A stretch of DNA of 64,000 nucleotides from Vibrio sp. 99-8-1. GTDB taxonomy: Bacteria; Pseudomonadota; Gammaproteobacteria; Enterobacterales; Vibrionaceae. Both the position numbers and the translations under genes were made by a program. Of this stretch, positions 28,292-36,778 are shown piece by piece; position 1 is the stretch's first letter; each line of letters starts with the position of its first letter. The notes beneath the pieces were generated by a model. The model saw nothing but the letters and a program-made list of their open reading frames with translations. It was not told where the DNA came from and searched no databases. The stretch lies in assembly GCF_013114595.1 (NCBI RefSeq), contig NZ_VTXE01000024.1, positions 20,674-84,673 of the forward strand, in the 5' to 3' direction.

Positions 28292-28717
28292 TTATTCAAA
28301 ATTAATAGAATGAAGTCCTTTTTGTAAATGAGTGTCTGTTGCCGTTCCATCAGCATTAATGAACTGGTATTTTCCAGACTCTGTATTTATGGCTATCTGA
28401 TAACATGCCACGCCATCTTTAGCCCAATCTTCACAGTAATAACCAGAGTCTTTTACAAACCAAGGAATAAAACGGACATCCGAACCTTCAATATGAACGA
28501 GAGCGATACCATTGCTGTGGTTACGTTGAGCATACTTTGTTTGTTCTTCACCAAACACACCAGACAATGTACTGTCAGCTATTGTTGATGTTATCTCGTT
28601 CGCGGTAAGCAGTTTTATTTTATCCGTATTTTCTGTACTTGCACTAGCTGTGCCCGTTGAGGCCGTTACCAAAGTCGCACTAAGTAACCCAGTACACATA
28701 AGTTTGTTTTTTATCAT
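28292..28717 (-). CDS. Small secreted protein of unknown function
   Basis: This 141-residue protein is not one I recognise. It has a Sec signal peptide (about 1-27, MIKNKLMCTGLL... ending ASA) and a mature part of about 115 residues. The mature part contains two cysteines about ten apart (YCEDWAKDGVACYQ), probably a disulfide in the periplasm. AGAGAT lies before the ATG. Nothing in the sequence points to an enzyme motif. It sits between a DNA repair gene and a VOC gene, both on the same strand. Confidence 0.7.
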   Translation of the reverse strand: MIKNKLMCTGLLSATLVTASTGTASASTENTDKIKLLTANEITSTIADSTLSGVFGEEQTKYAQRNHSNGIALVHIEGSDVRFIPWFVKDSGYYCEDWAKDGVACYQIAINTESGKYQFINADGTATDTHLQKGLHSINFE

Positions 28718-28789
28718 GACGATCTCTTTTTTATGTTTTGTATGGACCTCGTAATAGAGGCCTACTGTAATTTGAATACGAGTTGATGA

Positions 28790-29158
28790 TTAGCTAACCA
28801 TGCAGAAACCATTGCCAAAAGGATCTGCACAATGGGCAAATGCGGAATTTTCAGATGAGATATGCTCTTCAACTTTACCGCCATACTGTTTTACCAATGC
28901 CATTGAATTGTCTAAATTTTCGACATTGAGGTCTAGATGAACGGGAGTCCAATGTCTTTCATAACTGCGTTTATGTGCCGCAGCTGCGATCGTTCCTTCC
29001 TTTTTTTCTAATAAATTAATATCGATACCTGCTAGTGAAAGTACTGCCCAATCTTGAGAATTTTTGCTCTTTAACTCGCAAGATAGCGCTTGAACATAGA
29101 ACTCTATTGCTTTGGTTAGATCTTCTACATCAATGGTTATTGAAATTTGTTGTGACAT
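28790..29158 (-). CDS. VOC-family (glyoxalase/bleomycin-resistance fold) protein
   Basis: This 122-residue single-domain VOC protein has paired beta-alpha-beta modules (about 1-58 and 65-120). Possible metal ligands include His near VHLDLNV and the Glu/Asp set towards CADPFGNGFCMVS. Family members are glyoxalases, dioxygenases or resistance proteins. The substrate cannot be assigned. It is transcribed divergently from a CGNR zinc-finger regulator across 165 bp containing two 27-bp operators, so it is the probable regulated gene. Confidence 0.85.
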   Translation of the reverse strand: MSQQISITIDVEDLTKAIEFYVQALSCELKSKNSQDWAVLSLAGIDINLLEKKEGTIAAAAHKRSYERHWTPVHLDLNVENLDNSMALVKQYGGKVEEHISSENSAFAHCADPFGNGFCMVS

Positions 29159-29175
29159 GTTTATCTCTCCATTTG

Positions 29176-29202
29176 TTACCGTCTAAGTATGATAGATGGT
29201 AA
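29176..29202. promoter_or_regulatory. 27-bp palindromic operator, copy 1
   Basis: TTACCGTCTA (29176-29185), a 7-bp spacer and TAGATGGTAA (29193-29202) form a dyad with a single non-pairing position per arm. It lies just upstream of the VOC gene start at 29158 and shares its layout with copy 2. Confidence 0.8.
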
Positions 29203-29225
29203 TAAAAATTAAATCCAGTAAATTA

Positions 29226-29252
29226 TTACCATCTATAGCAAATAGAAGGTAA
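29226..29252. promoter_or_regulatory. 27-bp palindromic operator, copy 2
   Basis: TTACCATCTA (29226-29235), a 7-bp spacer and TAGAAGGTAA (29243-29252) repeat the geometry of copy 1, with centres 50 bp apart, about five helical turns. It sits upstream of the CGNR gene. The TATACT at 29288-29293 is a candidate -10 element downstream of it. Confidence 0.8.
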
Positions 29253-29323
29253 TTTTCTGAAGGCGGTTAAAGAGCACGAGATGGTGGTATACTCGAAGAA
29301 TGTATTGCGGGATATAGAAAAAT

Positions 29324-29893
29324 ATGAACTACGATAAGTTGACTGAAAAATTACGGATAGGGACACCTCCAGCACCAGGGCCTCTCGTTTTAGTGGAAGG
29401 GTTTCTTAATACATGGTCAGGAGAAATGGCTATTGATGATTTCAAAACCCCTGAATCAACGGAACAATGGTTGAGAAGTGTTGATCTTTGGAAAGGTGAA
29501 CAACAAATAACCCAGCAACAAACGCAAAAGCTTATTCAGTTCCGCAGTGACTTACGTGCATGGATTTTGGATAGTGAGAGTGGCCAAGCCCTAGATACGT
29601 TGACTTCGGATATCTCTTTTCAAGTTACATTTAATATGAATGGCGAAATAAGATTTACGTCTACAGGAGATTCATACCATAAAGTCATTGGTTCTCTTGT
29701 CGAGATCATAAGTGAGAGCCAAAAAAATGGAACGTGGGATCGATTTAAATGTTGTGCTCTTCCTACCTGTGGTTGGGCGTTTTATGATTCAACGCGAAGT
29801 CGTACAAAACGATGGTGTTCAATGCAAACATGCGGCTCTCGCCATAAGTCGAGAGAGCATTATAAGCGTAAACAGCAGTCTGACGTAGAATAA
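29324..29893 (+). CDS. CGNR zinc-finger / ABATE-domain regulator
   Basis: This 189-residue protein has an N-terminal ABATE-like domain (about 1-130) and a C-terminal CGNR-type zinc finger. The finger is KCCALPTCGWAFYDSTRS...WCSMQTCGSRHKSREHY, with four paired cysteines and CGSR in place of CGNR. The family is a stress-related regulator group thought to bind DNA through the zinc finger. ATG 29324 is 72 bp beyond operator copy 2, and the gene faces away from the VOC gene. It is a reasonable candidate for the factor that binds the operators. Confidence 0.85.
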   Translation: MNYDKLTEKLRIGTPPAPGPLVLVEGFLNTWSGEMAIDDFKTPESTEQWLRSVDLWKGEQQITQQQTQKLIQFRSDLRAWILDSESGQALDTLTSDISFQVTFNMNGEIRFTSTGDSYHKVIGSLVEIISESQKNGTWDRFKCCALPTCGWAFYDSTRSRTKRWCSMQTCGSRHKSREHYKRKQQSDVE

Positions 29894-29973
29894 TCGTGAC
29901 TATGAACGCTGTTGATGATTGAGTTGATGGGTTATTTTTGGTTAGAATCGATCAGTATGACAAGCAGAGAGAA

Positions 29974-30018
29974 AGCCGGATAAACTGAAAGAGCTAATGG
30001 CTATATCAGTGTCCGGCT
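29974..30018. terminator. Bidirectional terminator between convergent genes
   Basis: AGCCGGA (29974-29980) and ACTGA (29984-29988) pair with TCAGT (30006-30010) and TCCGGCT (30012-30018). A small inner AGC/GCT stem sits in the loop. It lies between the CGNR gene and the convergent VOC gene. The T-tracts on each side are short. Confidence 0.7.
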
Positions 30019-30039
30019 ATTTACTATCTTGAGACCTAT

Positions 30040-30543
30040 TTAACGATATGCTCCTGCTGAGAACTGTAAGTCAAAGCTATGGCTTTTGATATCGAAAACA
30101 TTACCAAACGGATCTTCCATCATAATAATTCGATAAGGCTTTTCTCCAGGAAATAGATAACGAGGAGATTTCATTCGTTTTTTACCTCCGGCAGCAACAA
30201 CCTTTTCAACCAATTCCTCTAAGTTCGGATCTTGTATAGAGAAATGGAACATACCCGATTTCCAGTATTCGAAACTATCTATTGTGCTTTGTTGGTTTTT
30301 AAACTCATATAGCTCTATACCAATTCGGTCTCCTGTAGATAAGAGCGCCATTTGGAATGGACTCCAGTTTTCACCGAAAATTTCACTCGCTATTTCAGAA
30401 AAAGCGGGATTACGATTGTTTATCTCATTGGGTTCTGCAATTAAGTACCAACCCAATACCTCAGTATAAAATTTAACGGCCGCTTTGATATCGGGTACTG
30501 ATATAGCAAGGTGAGAAAACGCTCTTGGATAAGGATGTGACAT
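30040..30543 (-). CDS. VOC-family (glyoxalase fold) protein
   Basis: This VOC protein of about 167 residues is somewhat longer than the family minimum. The first module starts SHLAISVPDIKAAVKFYTEV with the metal-ligand His, and the second contains MFHFSIQDPN and MEDPFGNVFDIKSHS. It may be a lactoylglutathione lyase-like or dioxygenase-like enzyme. I chose the ATG at 30543 because AGAGAGA precedes it. An ATG six codons upstream is also possible. It lies 29 bp downstream of a secreted DUF1579-like gene, so they are probably cotranscribed. Confidence 0.83.
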   Translation of the reverse strand: MSHPYPRAFSHLAISVPDIKAAVKFYTEVLGWYLIAEPNEINNRNPAFSEIASEIFGENWSPFQMALLSTGDRIGIELYEFKNQQSTIDSFEYWKSGMFHFSIQDPNLEELVEKVVAAGGKKRMKSPRYLFPGEKPYRIIMMEDPFGNVFDIKSHSFDLQFSAGAYR

Positions 30544-30572
30544 ATTAATTCTCTCTGTCATTACAATTGTGA

Positions 30573-31157
30573 TTAACGTGTACGTTTGCCGGTAATTTTC
30601 TCAGCTAAAAACCAAGTATCTCCGCCATCAACGCTTAGCTTCATTGACCACTCTAGGCTGTCTTTTTTGATGTTATAAAAGCGCACTTTCGCTAAAGCTG
30701 ATAGTTCAGGCGTTAAGCTAACGACCACATCAAAAAGTCCTTCTCCATCAACAAACTGTCCGCGAAAAGATTGTGAATGGGTATAACTGAGAGAGGACAT
30801 ATAGCTCATTTCCCACTGATTGGTCGTTGGACTAAACGTGCGTAGAGTTGGAAAGTAAGACTCTTTTGAACCATCCTGATTGAACCAAGTCACCTGATCT
30901 AAAATCATTCTACCTTCATCCAAATATTGCGCTTCCCATTTGCCATCATACTTTCCTAGGAGTGCTCCATCGGGAGAGAAACGCTGGCTGGATAAATGCC
31001 AATTACCAATTAGAAACTCAAACTGTTTCATTTGAACTGGCGCAGGTTGTAAAGACTTTTGGGCAGTACTTACTTCTTCTGCAGTTACAGAAAAAGCAGC
31101 CATGATATTGAAAACCAACGTCAAAATTAATAAGCGAATAGCTTTGTTATTTTTCAT
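30573..31157 (-). CDS. Secreted DUF1579-like calycin-fold protein
   Basis: This 194-residue protein has a signal peptide (about 1-26) and a mature beta-rich domain with FEFLIGNWHLSSQRFSPDG and repeated Trp/Tyr-rich strands. These match DUF1579-like lipocalin-related proteins. It is likely periplasmic and may bind a small hydrophobic molecule, but no ligand is known. It heads a two-gene unit with the VOC gene downstream. The region upstream is full of overlapping inverted repeats. Confidence 0.65.
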   Translation of the reverse strand: MKNNKAIRLLILTLVFNIMAAFSVTAEEVSTAQKSLQPAPVQMKQFEFLIGNWHLSSQRFSPDGALLGKYDGKWEAQYLDEGRMILDQVTWFNQDGSKESYFPTLRTFSPTTNQWEMSYMSSLSYTHSQSFRGQFVDGEGLFDVVVSLTPELSALAKVRFYNIKKDSLEWSMKLSVDGGDTWFLAEKITGKRTR

Positions 31158-31594
31158 TTATATACCTTTAATATTATTTGTTTGTGTCCGTCAGGCTAGT
31201 GTTACGAATTTCATGGTATTTATAATTCGCCATACCTAACCTTCTATATATGTTAGGTGGTTATAAAATGTTTTGCAACCACCAAAGCGCAATAGATGGT
31301 TGCATCCTGAGTGGGAATAAGGGAACTGATAGTTGCTTAGTAATCAAACCAAACATGTTGCGTACGATTTCTGGAGGCTGAGCGATTTATCTTTGTTTAA
31401 CTGAACGTTAGAAAGTAACAAGACTTATCGAGTAACAATTGGCTGTAAATAGTGAGTAGGTGTGTAGCGAGACAAGAAATAGGGGCAGTGCATAGAGGGA
31501 GAAAATAGTGTCTCCCAAAAACATAGTAATCATTAAAAGAAATGGTTAACCCATTGGTTAACCATAGCTAAATATTGAAGATAAAACTTGAAGG
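31158..31594. other. Intergenic region with nested inverted repeats
   Basis: This 437-bp non-coding stretch lies upstream of the DUF1579-like gene and downstream of bax. At 31234-31303 three overlapping dyads are present: ACCTAAC/GTTAGGT, GGTGGTT/AACCACC and GCAACCA/TGGTTGC. They cannot all form at once. TAACCTTCTA and TAGATGGTTG resemble arms of the 29.2-kb operators. No ORF is supported here. Confidence 0.6.
31542..31565 (-). terminator. Terminator of bax
   Basis: ATGGTTAACC (31542-31551) pairs perfectly with GGTTAACCAT (31556-31565) around a four-base loop. On the minus strand the stem is followed by TTCTTTTAAT. It lies 30 bp after the bax stop. Confidence 0.75.
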
Positions 31595-32494
31595 TTATTT
31601 ATCCATAAAGCGGATGTTAATGGCCGATTCTTTTTTAAAGTCGACATGATCAAATGCGTCTAGCTGATGGTACTTAATGAGGGCTTGAAGGTTTTCCACA
31701 TAGGACTCACCTCTAGTAGAGTAGTGTGATAGAGCGCTGACAAGTTCATAACCAGTCAAGTTGTTTTGTGCACGTAAACGAGAACGTAATTGCCACAGGT
31801 CTTTGTATGCACGCGTTGAATTTAGGTTGTGCATGTAGCTGGCTGTTGCTTGGTATAGCCCGTCAAAAGCGGCGACTTTTACTTTTCCATTTGAGGTTGT
31901 CAGGTATTTTCCTCCTCTTGCTGGAAGATGCTCTCCATAAAGGTTGTTACCTGCAACCGCAAAGTAACTAGTGCCCCAGCCACTTTCATCAATACCTTGT
32001 GCCAAGGCCATTCCAAGTGGAATGATATCAATGTGTAATAACAGTTGGTTGATGTCTTTATTTTTTACACCATAGGAATCATAAAGCGTATTTACCCAGT
32101 TAGATTCTTTATCGCTCCAGTCTGAAATTGACTTGGTTGACAGTGTTACTAGCTGGCTTCTTACATCGAGAATTTGCTCGTTCACAAGTTTAAGAGTGGG
32201 TAGCAATAGACGAATAAATGCTGACGTCTTTTCATGGGTTGATAAAGTATTTAGGTTGTGCGGCAAATTTTCTGTAAAGATTTGAGGCAGCTTTTGTGTC
32301 GATTGAAGTGTATCGAGACTATAAGCACGATTTTTATAGAAACTGATGAGTTCTTGCGCTGAGCTAAGTTTTTTTGTTGACTCTGCCTGATATGGACTCA
32401 GTACTTTTTCTGGAGGAGAAGGTAATTGTGTGCTGGCTATAGAAACTGACGAGAACATTAAGCAGACGTAAATTAGCGACTTTATTTTTTGCAT
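31595..32494 (-). CDS. bax: Bax-family glucosaminidase domain protein
   Basis: This 299-residue protein has a signal peptide (about 1-20) and a C-terminal glucosaminidase fold (about 140-290). The fold contains QGIDESGWGTSYFAVAGNNL, where the Glu is the expected catalytic acid of this lysozyme-like family. Bax proteins resemble N-acetylglucosaminidases that act on peptidoglycan. It stands alone, with a clear terminator. The length is slightly above E. coli Bax. Confidence 0.9.
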   Translation of the reverse strand: MQKIKSLIYVCLMFSSVSIASTQLPSPPEKVLSPYQAESTKKLSSAQELISFYKNRAYSLDTLQSTQKLPQIFTENLPHNLNTLSTHEKTSAFIRLLLPTLKLVNEQILDVRSQLVTLSTKSISDWSDKESNWVNTLYDSYGVKNKDINQLLLHIDIIPLGMALAQGIDESGWGTSYFAVAGNNLYGEHLPARGGKYLTTSNGKVKVAAFDGLYQATASYMHNLNSTRAYKDLWQLRSRLRAQNNLTGYELVSALSHYSTRGESYVENLQALIKYHQLDAFDHVDFKKESAINIRFMDK

Positions 32495-32724
32495 ATTAAT
32501 ACCTTAGAGCTTACACGTCCGTCATTTAGTGCGACTTCTTGACGTGTAGAATACTATTCAATTGTTAATTATCAATTGAATATGACTTATTGTTCTTCAG
32601 AATAGCAGATTTATGTTTAGAAAACTTAGCTCGTTTTCAACGAGTTAGTTGCATAATGAGTTTGCTTCAATAGATTTTGATGTACTGGCTTGTTTGTAGG
32701 AAGTTGGAGTCACATTGAGGTGGG

Positions 32725-32756
32725 TCCTCGTTACCATAAGCAAATGGTAACGAGGA
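32725..32756. repeat. Strong inverted repeat after potC
   Basis: TCCTCGTTACCAT pairs with ATGGTAACGAGGA, a 13-bp stem with a six-base loop. Neither strand has a T-run after it, so it is not a canonical terminator. Its place 20 bp past the potC stop suggests a 3'-end stabiliser or a factor-assisted terminator. Confidence 0.6.
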
Positions 32757-32775
32757 GAACACAGCTTTTAACAAG

Positions 32776-33642
32776 TTAAGCGCTGGTATGCTGAGCTTTA
32801 TACTGTAGCCAGGTATACAAGCCTGCAAGTATGGTAGAGCCTAACATTAATGCGACGGAAACGGCATTGACCACGGGAGTTGTTCCTTCTCGTACTCGCT
32901 GGAACATTTCCACCGTTAGCGGAGAATCGGACCCCACCAACATCAGGGTGGTGTTAAAGTTTTCGAAAGACATTAAAAAGCCGACGATTGCAGCGCTGAT
33001 CAATGTTGGGCGCAAGAAAGGCAGGGTAACCGCTCTAAATGCTTTTAGGGGTGTTGCACCCAAGTTGAGTGCCGCTTCTTCTAAACTAGGATCAAATCGT
33101 CTATAACGGGCTAATATGACCAGCGTAGTAATAGAAGTGATGAACGCTGCCTGACCTAACACGACTAATATCAATCCGGGTCGCGCCCATTGCCATTCCC
33201 ATGCCCAAACATCGTCAACCCAGTTTGCCATTGTGCTGGATGTAACCAGGATTGAAACACCGAGAATGACTCCTGGAATGACTAAAGGGATCAACATTAA
33301 GACAGATAGAAGTTCTTTGTAACGGAATTGAAAGCGAATCAACAAGTGTGCATTACTGAGTCCCAAAAATGTGGATACTAAGGTTACCCCTAGGGCAACT
33401 TGAACACTTGTGAGTACACTAGATAACAAGTTTTTATCGTTAAAAAGCCCAATATAGGGTGAACTATCACCCGTATACCAAATGGTGCTCGCACCTTTCC
33501 AAGGTAGCGAAGGATAAGTGGCATCATGAAACGAAAATACCACGACGACAACCAGAGGCAGCAGTAAAAAAACAAAAAAGATCGCGATAAAGCTTTGATA
33601 AACTTTTGTTTTTGATGTGCTAAATGGTACCGAAGGAATCAT
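32776..33642 (-). CDS. potC: PotC-like polyamine-type ABC permease
   Basis: This permease of about 288 residues has six predicted transmembrane helices and the ABC permease loop EEAALNLGATPLKAFRAVTL (EAA motif) near residue 185. I chose ATG 33642 (MIPSVPF), which GGAGAG precedes, because the longer open frame upstream runs through potB. It is the last gene of the potD-A-B-C operon. With PotB it would form the transmembrane pore for spermidine or putrescine or a related cation. The exact substrate is inferred only from similarity. Confidence 0.9.
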   Translation of the reverse strand: MIPSVPFSTSKTKVYQSFIAIFFVFLLLPLVVVVVFSFHDATYPSLPWKGASTIWYTGDSSPYIGLFNDKNLLSSVLTSVQVALGVTLVSTFLGLSNAHLLIRFQFRYKELLSVLMLIPLVIPGVILGVSILVTSSTMANWVDDVWAWEWQWARPGLILVVLGQAAFITSITTLVILARYRRFDPSLEEAALNLGATPLKAFRAVTLPFLRPTLISAAIVGFLMSFENFNTTLMLVGSDSPLTVEMFQRVREGTTPVVNAVSVALMLGSTILAGLYTWLQYKAQHTSA

Positions 33643-33650
33643 ATACTCTC

Positions 33651-34493
33651 CTAACGTCCTACAGTGGACTGTAATGACTGGCCACTGACCTTCAATCCAA
33701 GCCACACCATCGCCGAAGACAATAGCAATAGCAACAGCCCTAAAGCGGAACCTTGTTCCCAATTAAAGCGGGTAATGAATTGAGTGAAAATCTGCTCGGT
33801 AAACCACAGACTGTCCTTACCGCCCATAAGGTTAGGGATAAGGTAGTTTCCTAAGCTGAGCATAAAGACAATAATGCAACCAGATACAATGCCAGGAAGG
33901 GCGTGAGGAATAACAATCTCTTTCAGAGCAACCCAACGATTGGCTCCAAGGTCGAAAGCGGCTTCAATGTGACTATCATCAAGGCTGTCTAGAGCGCTGA
34001 CTAAAGGAACGACCATAAACAGAAGCCCATTGTATACCAGCCCCATAATGATGGTGTAATCATTATAAAGAAACTCAATGCGTTGCTCTGCCAACCCTAA
34101 ATACATTAAAGCATTGCTCAACAAGCCTGACTCGCGAAGTATGATCATCCAACCATAGGCGCGGATGAGTTCGCTGAGCCAAAAGGGCAGAATACATATC
34201 ATCAATAAAAGCAACTTATTAGCGCCAGTTGCGACTTTTGCTATGTAATACGAGACAGGGAAGGCAAGCAGTAAGGTAAATACTGTTGCTAAAATTGACA
34301 TCCACGCAGTCCGAACAAAAGTGTTCCAGTAGATGCTGTGCTCAAAAAAGACGTTAAAGTGTTTAATCGTCCATCCATCTCTTCTATCAGAGAAGGCTAG
34401 TTCAACTAATTGTAGATGTGGAATCACTATTAGCACTAATAGCCACACGATAGCGGGAGTAAGAAATAAAGCTAGTGCCCATTTTTTGCTCAT
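33651..34493 (-). CDS. potB: PotB-like polyamine-type ABC permease
   Basis: This 280-residue inner-membrane permease has six predicted transmembrane helices. The EAA loop reads HIEAAFDLGANRWVALKEIV, followed by IPHALPGIVSG. It forms the heterodimeric channel with PotC. The start ATG overlaps the end of potA by four bases, and the stop lies eight bases before potC. Confidence 0.92.
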   Translation of the reverse strand: MSKKWALALFLTPAIVWLLVLIVIPHLQLVELAFSDRRDGWTIKHFNVFFEHSIYWNTFVRTAWMSILATVFTLLLAFPVSYYIAKVATGANKLLLLMICILPFWLSELIRAYGWMIILRESGLLSNALMYLGLAEQRIEFLYNDYTIIMGLVYNGLLFMVVPLVSALDSLDDSHIEAAFDLGANRWVALKEIVIPHALPGIVSGCIIVFMLSLGNYLIPNLMGGKDSLWFTEQIFTQFITRFNWEQGSALGLLLLLLSSAMVWLGLKVSGQSLQSTVGR

Positions 34494-35605
34494 TCTGATA
34501 TTCCTAATACAATCGCTTGGTTAGGGGCCCATCTTAGGTTCACAGGGACGTCATCAGAATGTTCTGCTTGCTGTTTTGACTGTAGGTCGTTGAGTTGATT
34601 CGGAGTAATAGACAACCTGAGATCACCTAGATTAGTGGAAACAATGGCTCCACTCGCTGCACCATCAAACAGTAGCTCTTTAAGTTGGCCCGTTAATGCT
34701 TCACCATCTGTGGGATTATCGCTCATCGCCAATGCTTCTGGACGAAGGTAGATTTTAATCGCTTGATCGGTTTTTAGCTCGGTATGACAGCACGAACGTG
34801 GTAACGAAAGTGAGACACCTTGTTCTGTAACAACAGATAGATTTGATGATGTCAGTTCCACCACTTTTGCGGTAATGCTGTTGTTTTCACCAACAAACTC
34901 TGCCACGAAAGGGGTGGATGGACGCATATACAGTTCACTCGGGGTGCCAATTTGTTCGAAACGTCCAGCGTTCATAACGGCAATTCTGTCTGACATCATC
35001 AAGGCTTCACTCTGATCGTGAGTGATGTAAATAAAGGTCGTGCCAAACGCTTTTTGTAAGTGTTTAAGCTCAATCTTCATTTGTTCTCGAAGTTTTAAGT
35101 CTAACGCGCCTAATGGTTCGTCCAACAATAAGACTTTTGGCTCTAACACTAATGAGCGTGCTAACGCGACACGTTGTTTTTGTCCGCCAGAGAGTTGATG
35201 TGTTCGCTTCGACCCGCTGCCTGCTAGATCAACTCGTTTAAGAATATCTTCTACTTTGAGTTTAATCTGGTCGCTTGGTTCGCCACGCTGTTTTAATCCG
35301 AACGCAACGTTATCGGCAACGCTCATATTGGGAAACAGTGCGAGATGCTGAAACACCATGTTAAGCGGCCGTTTGTTTGGCGGTGTATCGGTCACTTCAT
35401 TTGAATTGAGTACTATTTGGCCATGAGTTGGAGATTCAAATCCCGCTAACATGCGTAATAGCGTTGTTTTGCCACATCCAGACGGACCAAGTATGGAGAA
35501 AAACTCGCCGGCGTGAATATTAAGATCAAGGTTGTGCACTGCGGTGAATTTCGCAAACTGCTTGCCTAATTTATGGCACTGTAGAATGTAATCGGGCTGG
35601 GACAT
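34490..35605 (-). CDS. potA: PotA-like ABC transporter ATPase
   Basis: This 371-residue cytoplasmic ATPase has Walker A GPSGCGKTT (about 38-46), signature LSGGQKQRVALARS, Walker B LLLDEPLGALD, and a C-terminal TOBE-type regulatory domain (about 280-370). It powers the PotBC channel. The AAAGGAG ribosome-binding site is about 16 bases from the ATG, longer than usual. A hairpin separates it from potD, which should lower its expression relative to the binding protein. Confidence 0.92.
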   Translation of the reverse strand: MSQPDYILQCHKLGKQFAKFTAVHNLDLNIHAGEFFSILGPSGCGKTTLLRMLAGFESPTHGQIVLNSNEVTDTPPNKRPLNMVFQHLALFPNMSVADNVAFGLKQRGEPSDQIKLKVEDILKRVDLAGSGSKRTHQLSGGQKQRVALARSLVLEPKVLLLDEPLGALDLKLREQMKIELKHLQKAFGTTFIYITHDQSEALMMSDRIAVMNAGRFEQIGTPSELYMRPSTPFVAEFVGENNSITAKVVELTSSNLSVVTEQGVSLSLPRSCCHTELKTDQAIKIYLRPEALAMSDNPTDGEALTGQLKELLFDGAASGAIVSTNLGDLRLSITPNQLNDLQSKQQAEHSDDVPVNLRWAPNQAIVLGISE

Positions 35606-35633
35606 AAATGATTCGTCGACGCTCCTTTAAAAA

Positions 35634-35666
35634 ATACGATCCCTGCTGAGACAGTTCTCAGCAGGG
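35634..35666 (-). terminator. Attenuating hairpin between potD and potA
   Basis: CCCTGCTGAGA (35641-35651) pairs with TCTCAGCAGGG (35656-35666) around CAGT. On the minus strand, GATCGTATTTTTT follows. Such hairpins after a binding-protein gene usually terminate part of the transcripts or stabilise the upstream message. Confidence 0.8.
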
Positions 35667-35710
35667 GGGAGGTAACTACCTTAACGAATTTTGGCAGTGT
35701 TAATGTTTGT

Positions 35711-36778
35711 TTATCTTGATGCTTTAACGCGGTCTAGCGTCATGCCTTCCATCTCTTCAAGTCCGGCAGGTACTGCTGGATACCACTTAATGTTATCGAT
35801 GGCGGCTTTAGGGAAGCTTTTTTGGAATCGTGCTTTGGCTTCTGCGTTAACATACTCGTCACTACCCTGAGATGCCGTGAAGTTACCCGCAGATTCGGTA
35901 ATTTTCGCTGCAACTTCTGGACGCATAACAAAGTTAATCCATTTATAGGCAGCAGCTTCGTTTTTGGTTTTACGTGGAAGTGCAAAAGTATCAATCCAAC
36001 CTAGCGCGCCTGAAGCCGGTGCGATGTACTCGATGTCTGGGTTTTCTTGGCTAAGTTTCCAACCGCCCGCATCCCACGCCATACTTGCGACAACTTCTTC
36101 AGTACGAAGTAGGTTCATCAGTGCATCAGAGCCACTCCAGTAAGTTTTGACATTAGCTTTACACTCAACAAGCTTAGCTTCAACTTTGGCCAGAATCTCT
36201 TTATATTTCGCTTGATCACCATAGGCGGCGAATGGGTCTTCACCAAGAGCAAAAGCGAACCCAATCAAAGTTGGACGCTTAAGACGGTAGCTCACTTTTC
36301 CTTGATAATCGGCATTACATAAATCGGTATAATCTTTAACGTTTGGAGCTTGTTTAGTGTTGACCACAAGCCCACTCGTACCCCAGATGTGAGGAATACC
36401 ATATACGCTGTTGTCTACACTCGTGATATTTTGTGTGGATTTCAGCATTGACGGAATGAACTGATTGGCATCGATTTTAGATAAATCGAGTGGTTTGTAT
36501 ATATTGAACTCGGCTTGCGCTCCAGCAATACGGTCTTGAGATGGCTGAGCCAAATCGAAGCCAGAACCACCAGTAGCACGCAGTTTGGAGATCATATCTT
36601 CATTGTTGGAGGTGGTCACCTTGACGTCGATACCGGTCTCTTTTTCAAACATATCGATCACTTCATCGGGAGCATAGCCGCCCCAAGTAAGTAGTCGTAA
36701 TGTATCTGCTTGTGCTAAAGCAGGAAAAATGGCGCTGGTTATTGCAACGGTAGCGAGTGTGCGTAGCTTTAATGTCAT
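35711..36778 (-). CDS. potD: PotD-like periplasmic solute-binding protein
   Basis: This 355-residue periplasmic protein has a signal peptide (about 1-24, ending ALAQA) and a two-lobed binding fold. The family opening LRLLTWGGYAPDEVIDMFEK and the hinge-region pattern YGIPHIWGTSGLVVN are typical of PotD/PotF proteins. It would capture a polyamine-like cation and hand it to PotBC. The acidic residues that set specificity are not assigned here. It is the first gene of the operon. Confidence 0.9.
   Translation of the reverse strand: MTLKLRTLATVAITSAIFPALAQADTLRLLTWGGYAPDEVIDMFEKETGIDVKVTTSNNEDMISKLRATGGSGFDLAQPSQDRIAGAQAEFNIYKPLDLSKIDANQFIPSMLKSTQNITSVDNSVYGIPHIWGTSGLVVNTKQAPNVKDYTDLCNADYQGKVSYRLKRPTLIGFAFALGEDPFAAYGDQAKYKEILAKVEAKLVECKANVKTYWSGSDALMNLLRTEEVVASMAWDAGGWKLSQENPDIEYIAPASGALGWIDTFALPRKTKNEAAAYKWINFVMRPEVAAKITESAGNFTASQGSDEYVNAEAKARFQKSFPKAAIDNIKWYPAVPAGLEEMEGMTLDRVKASR

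Noticed and set aside
31234..31258. ACCTAAC...GTTAGGT resembling integron attC core sites
   Set aside because: The arms fit RYYYAAC/GTTRRRY, but only 11 bp separates them, far below the length of an attC site, and there is no cassette or integrase nearby.
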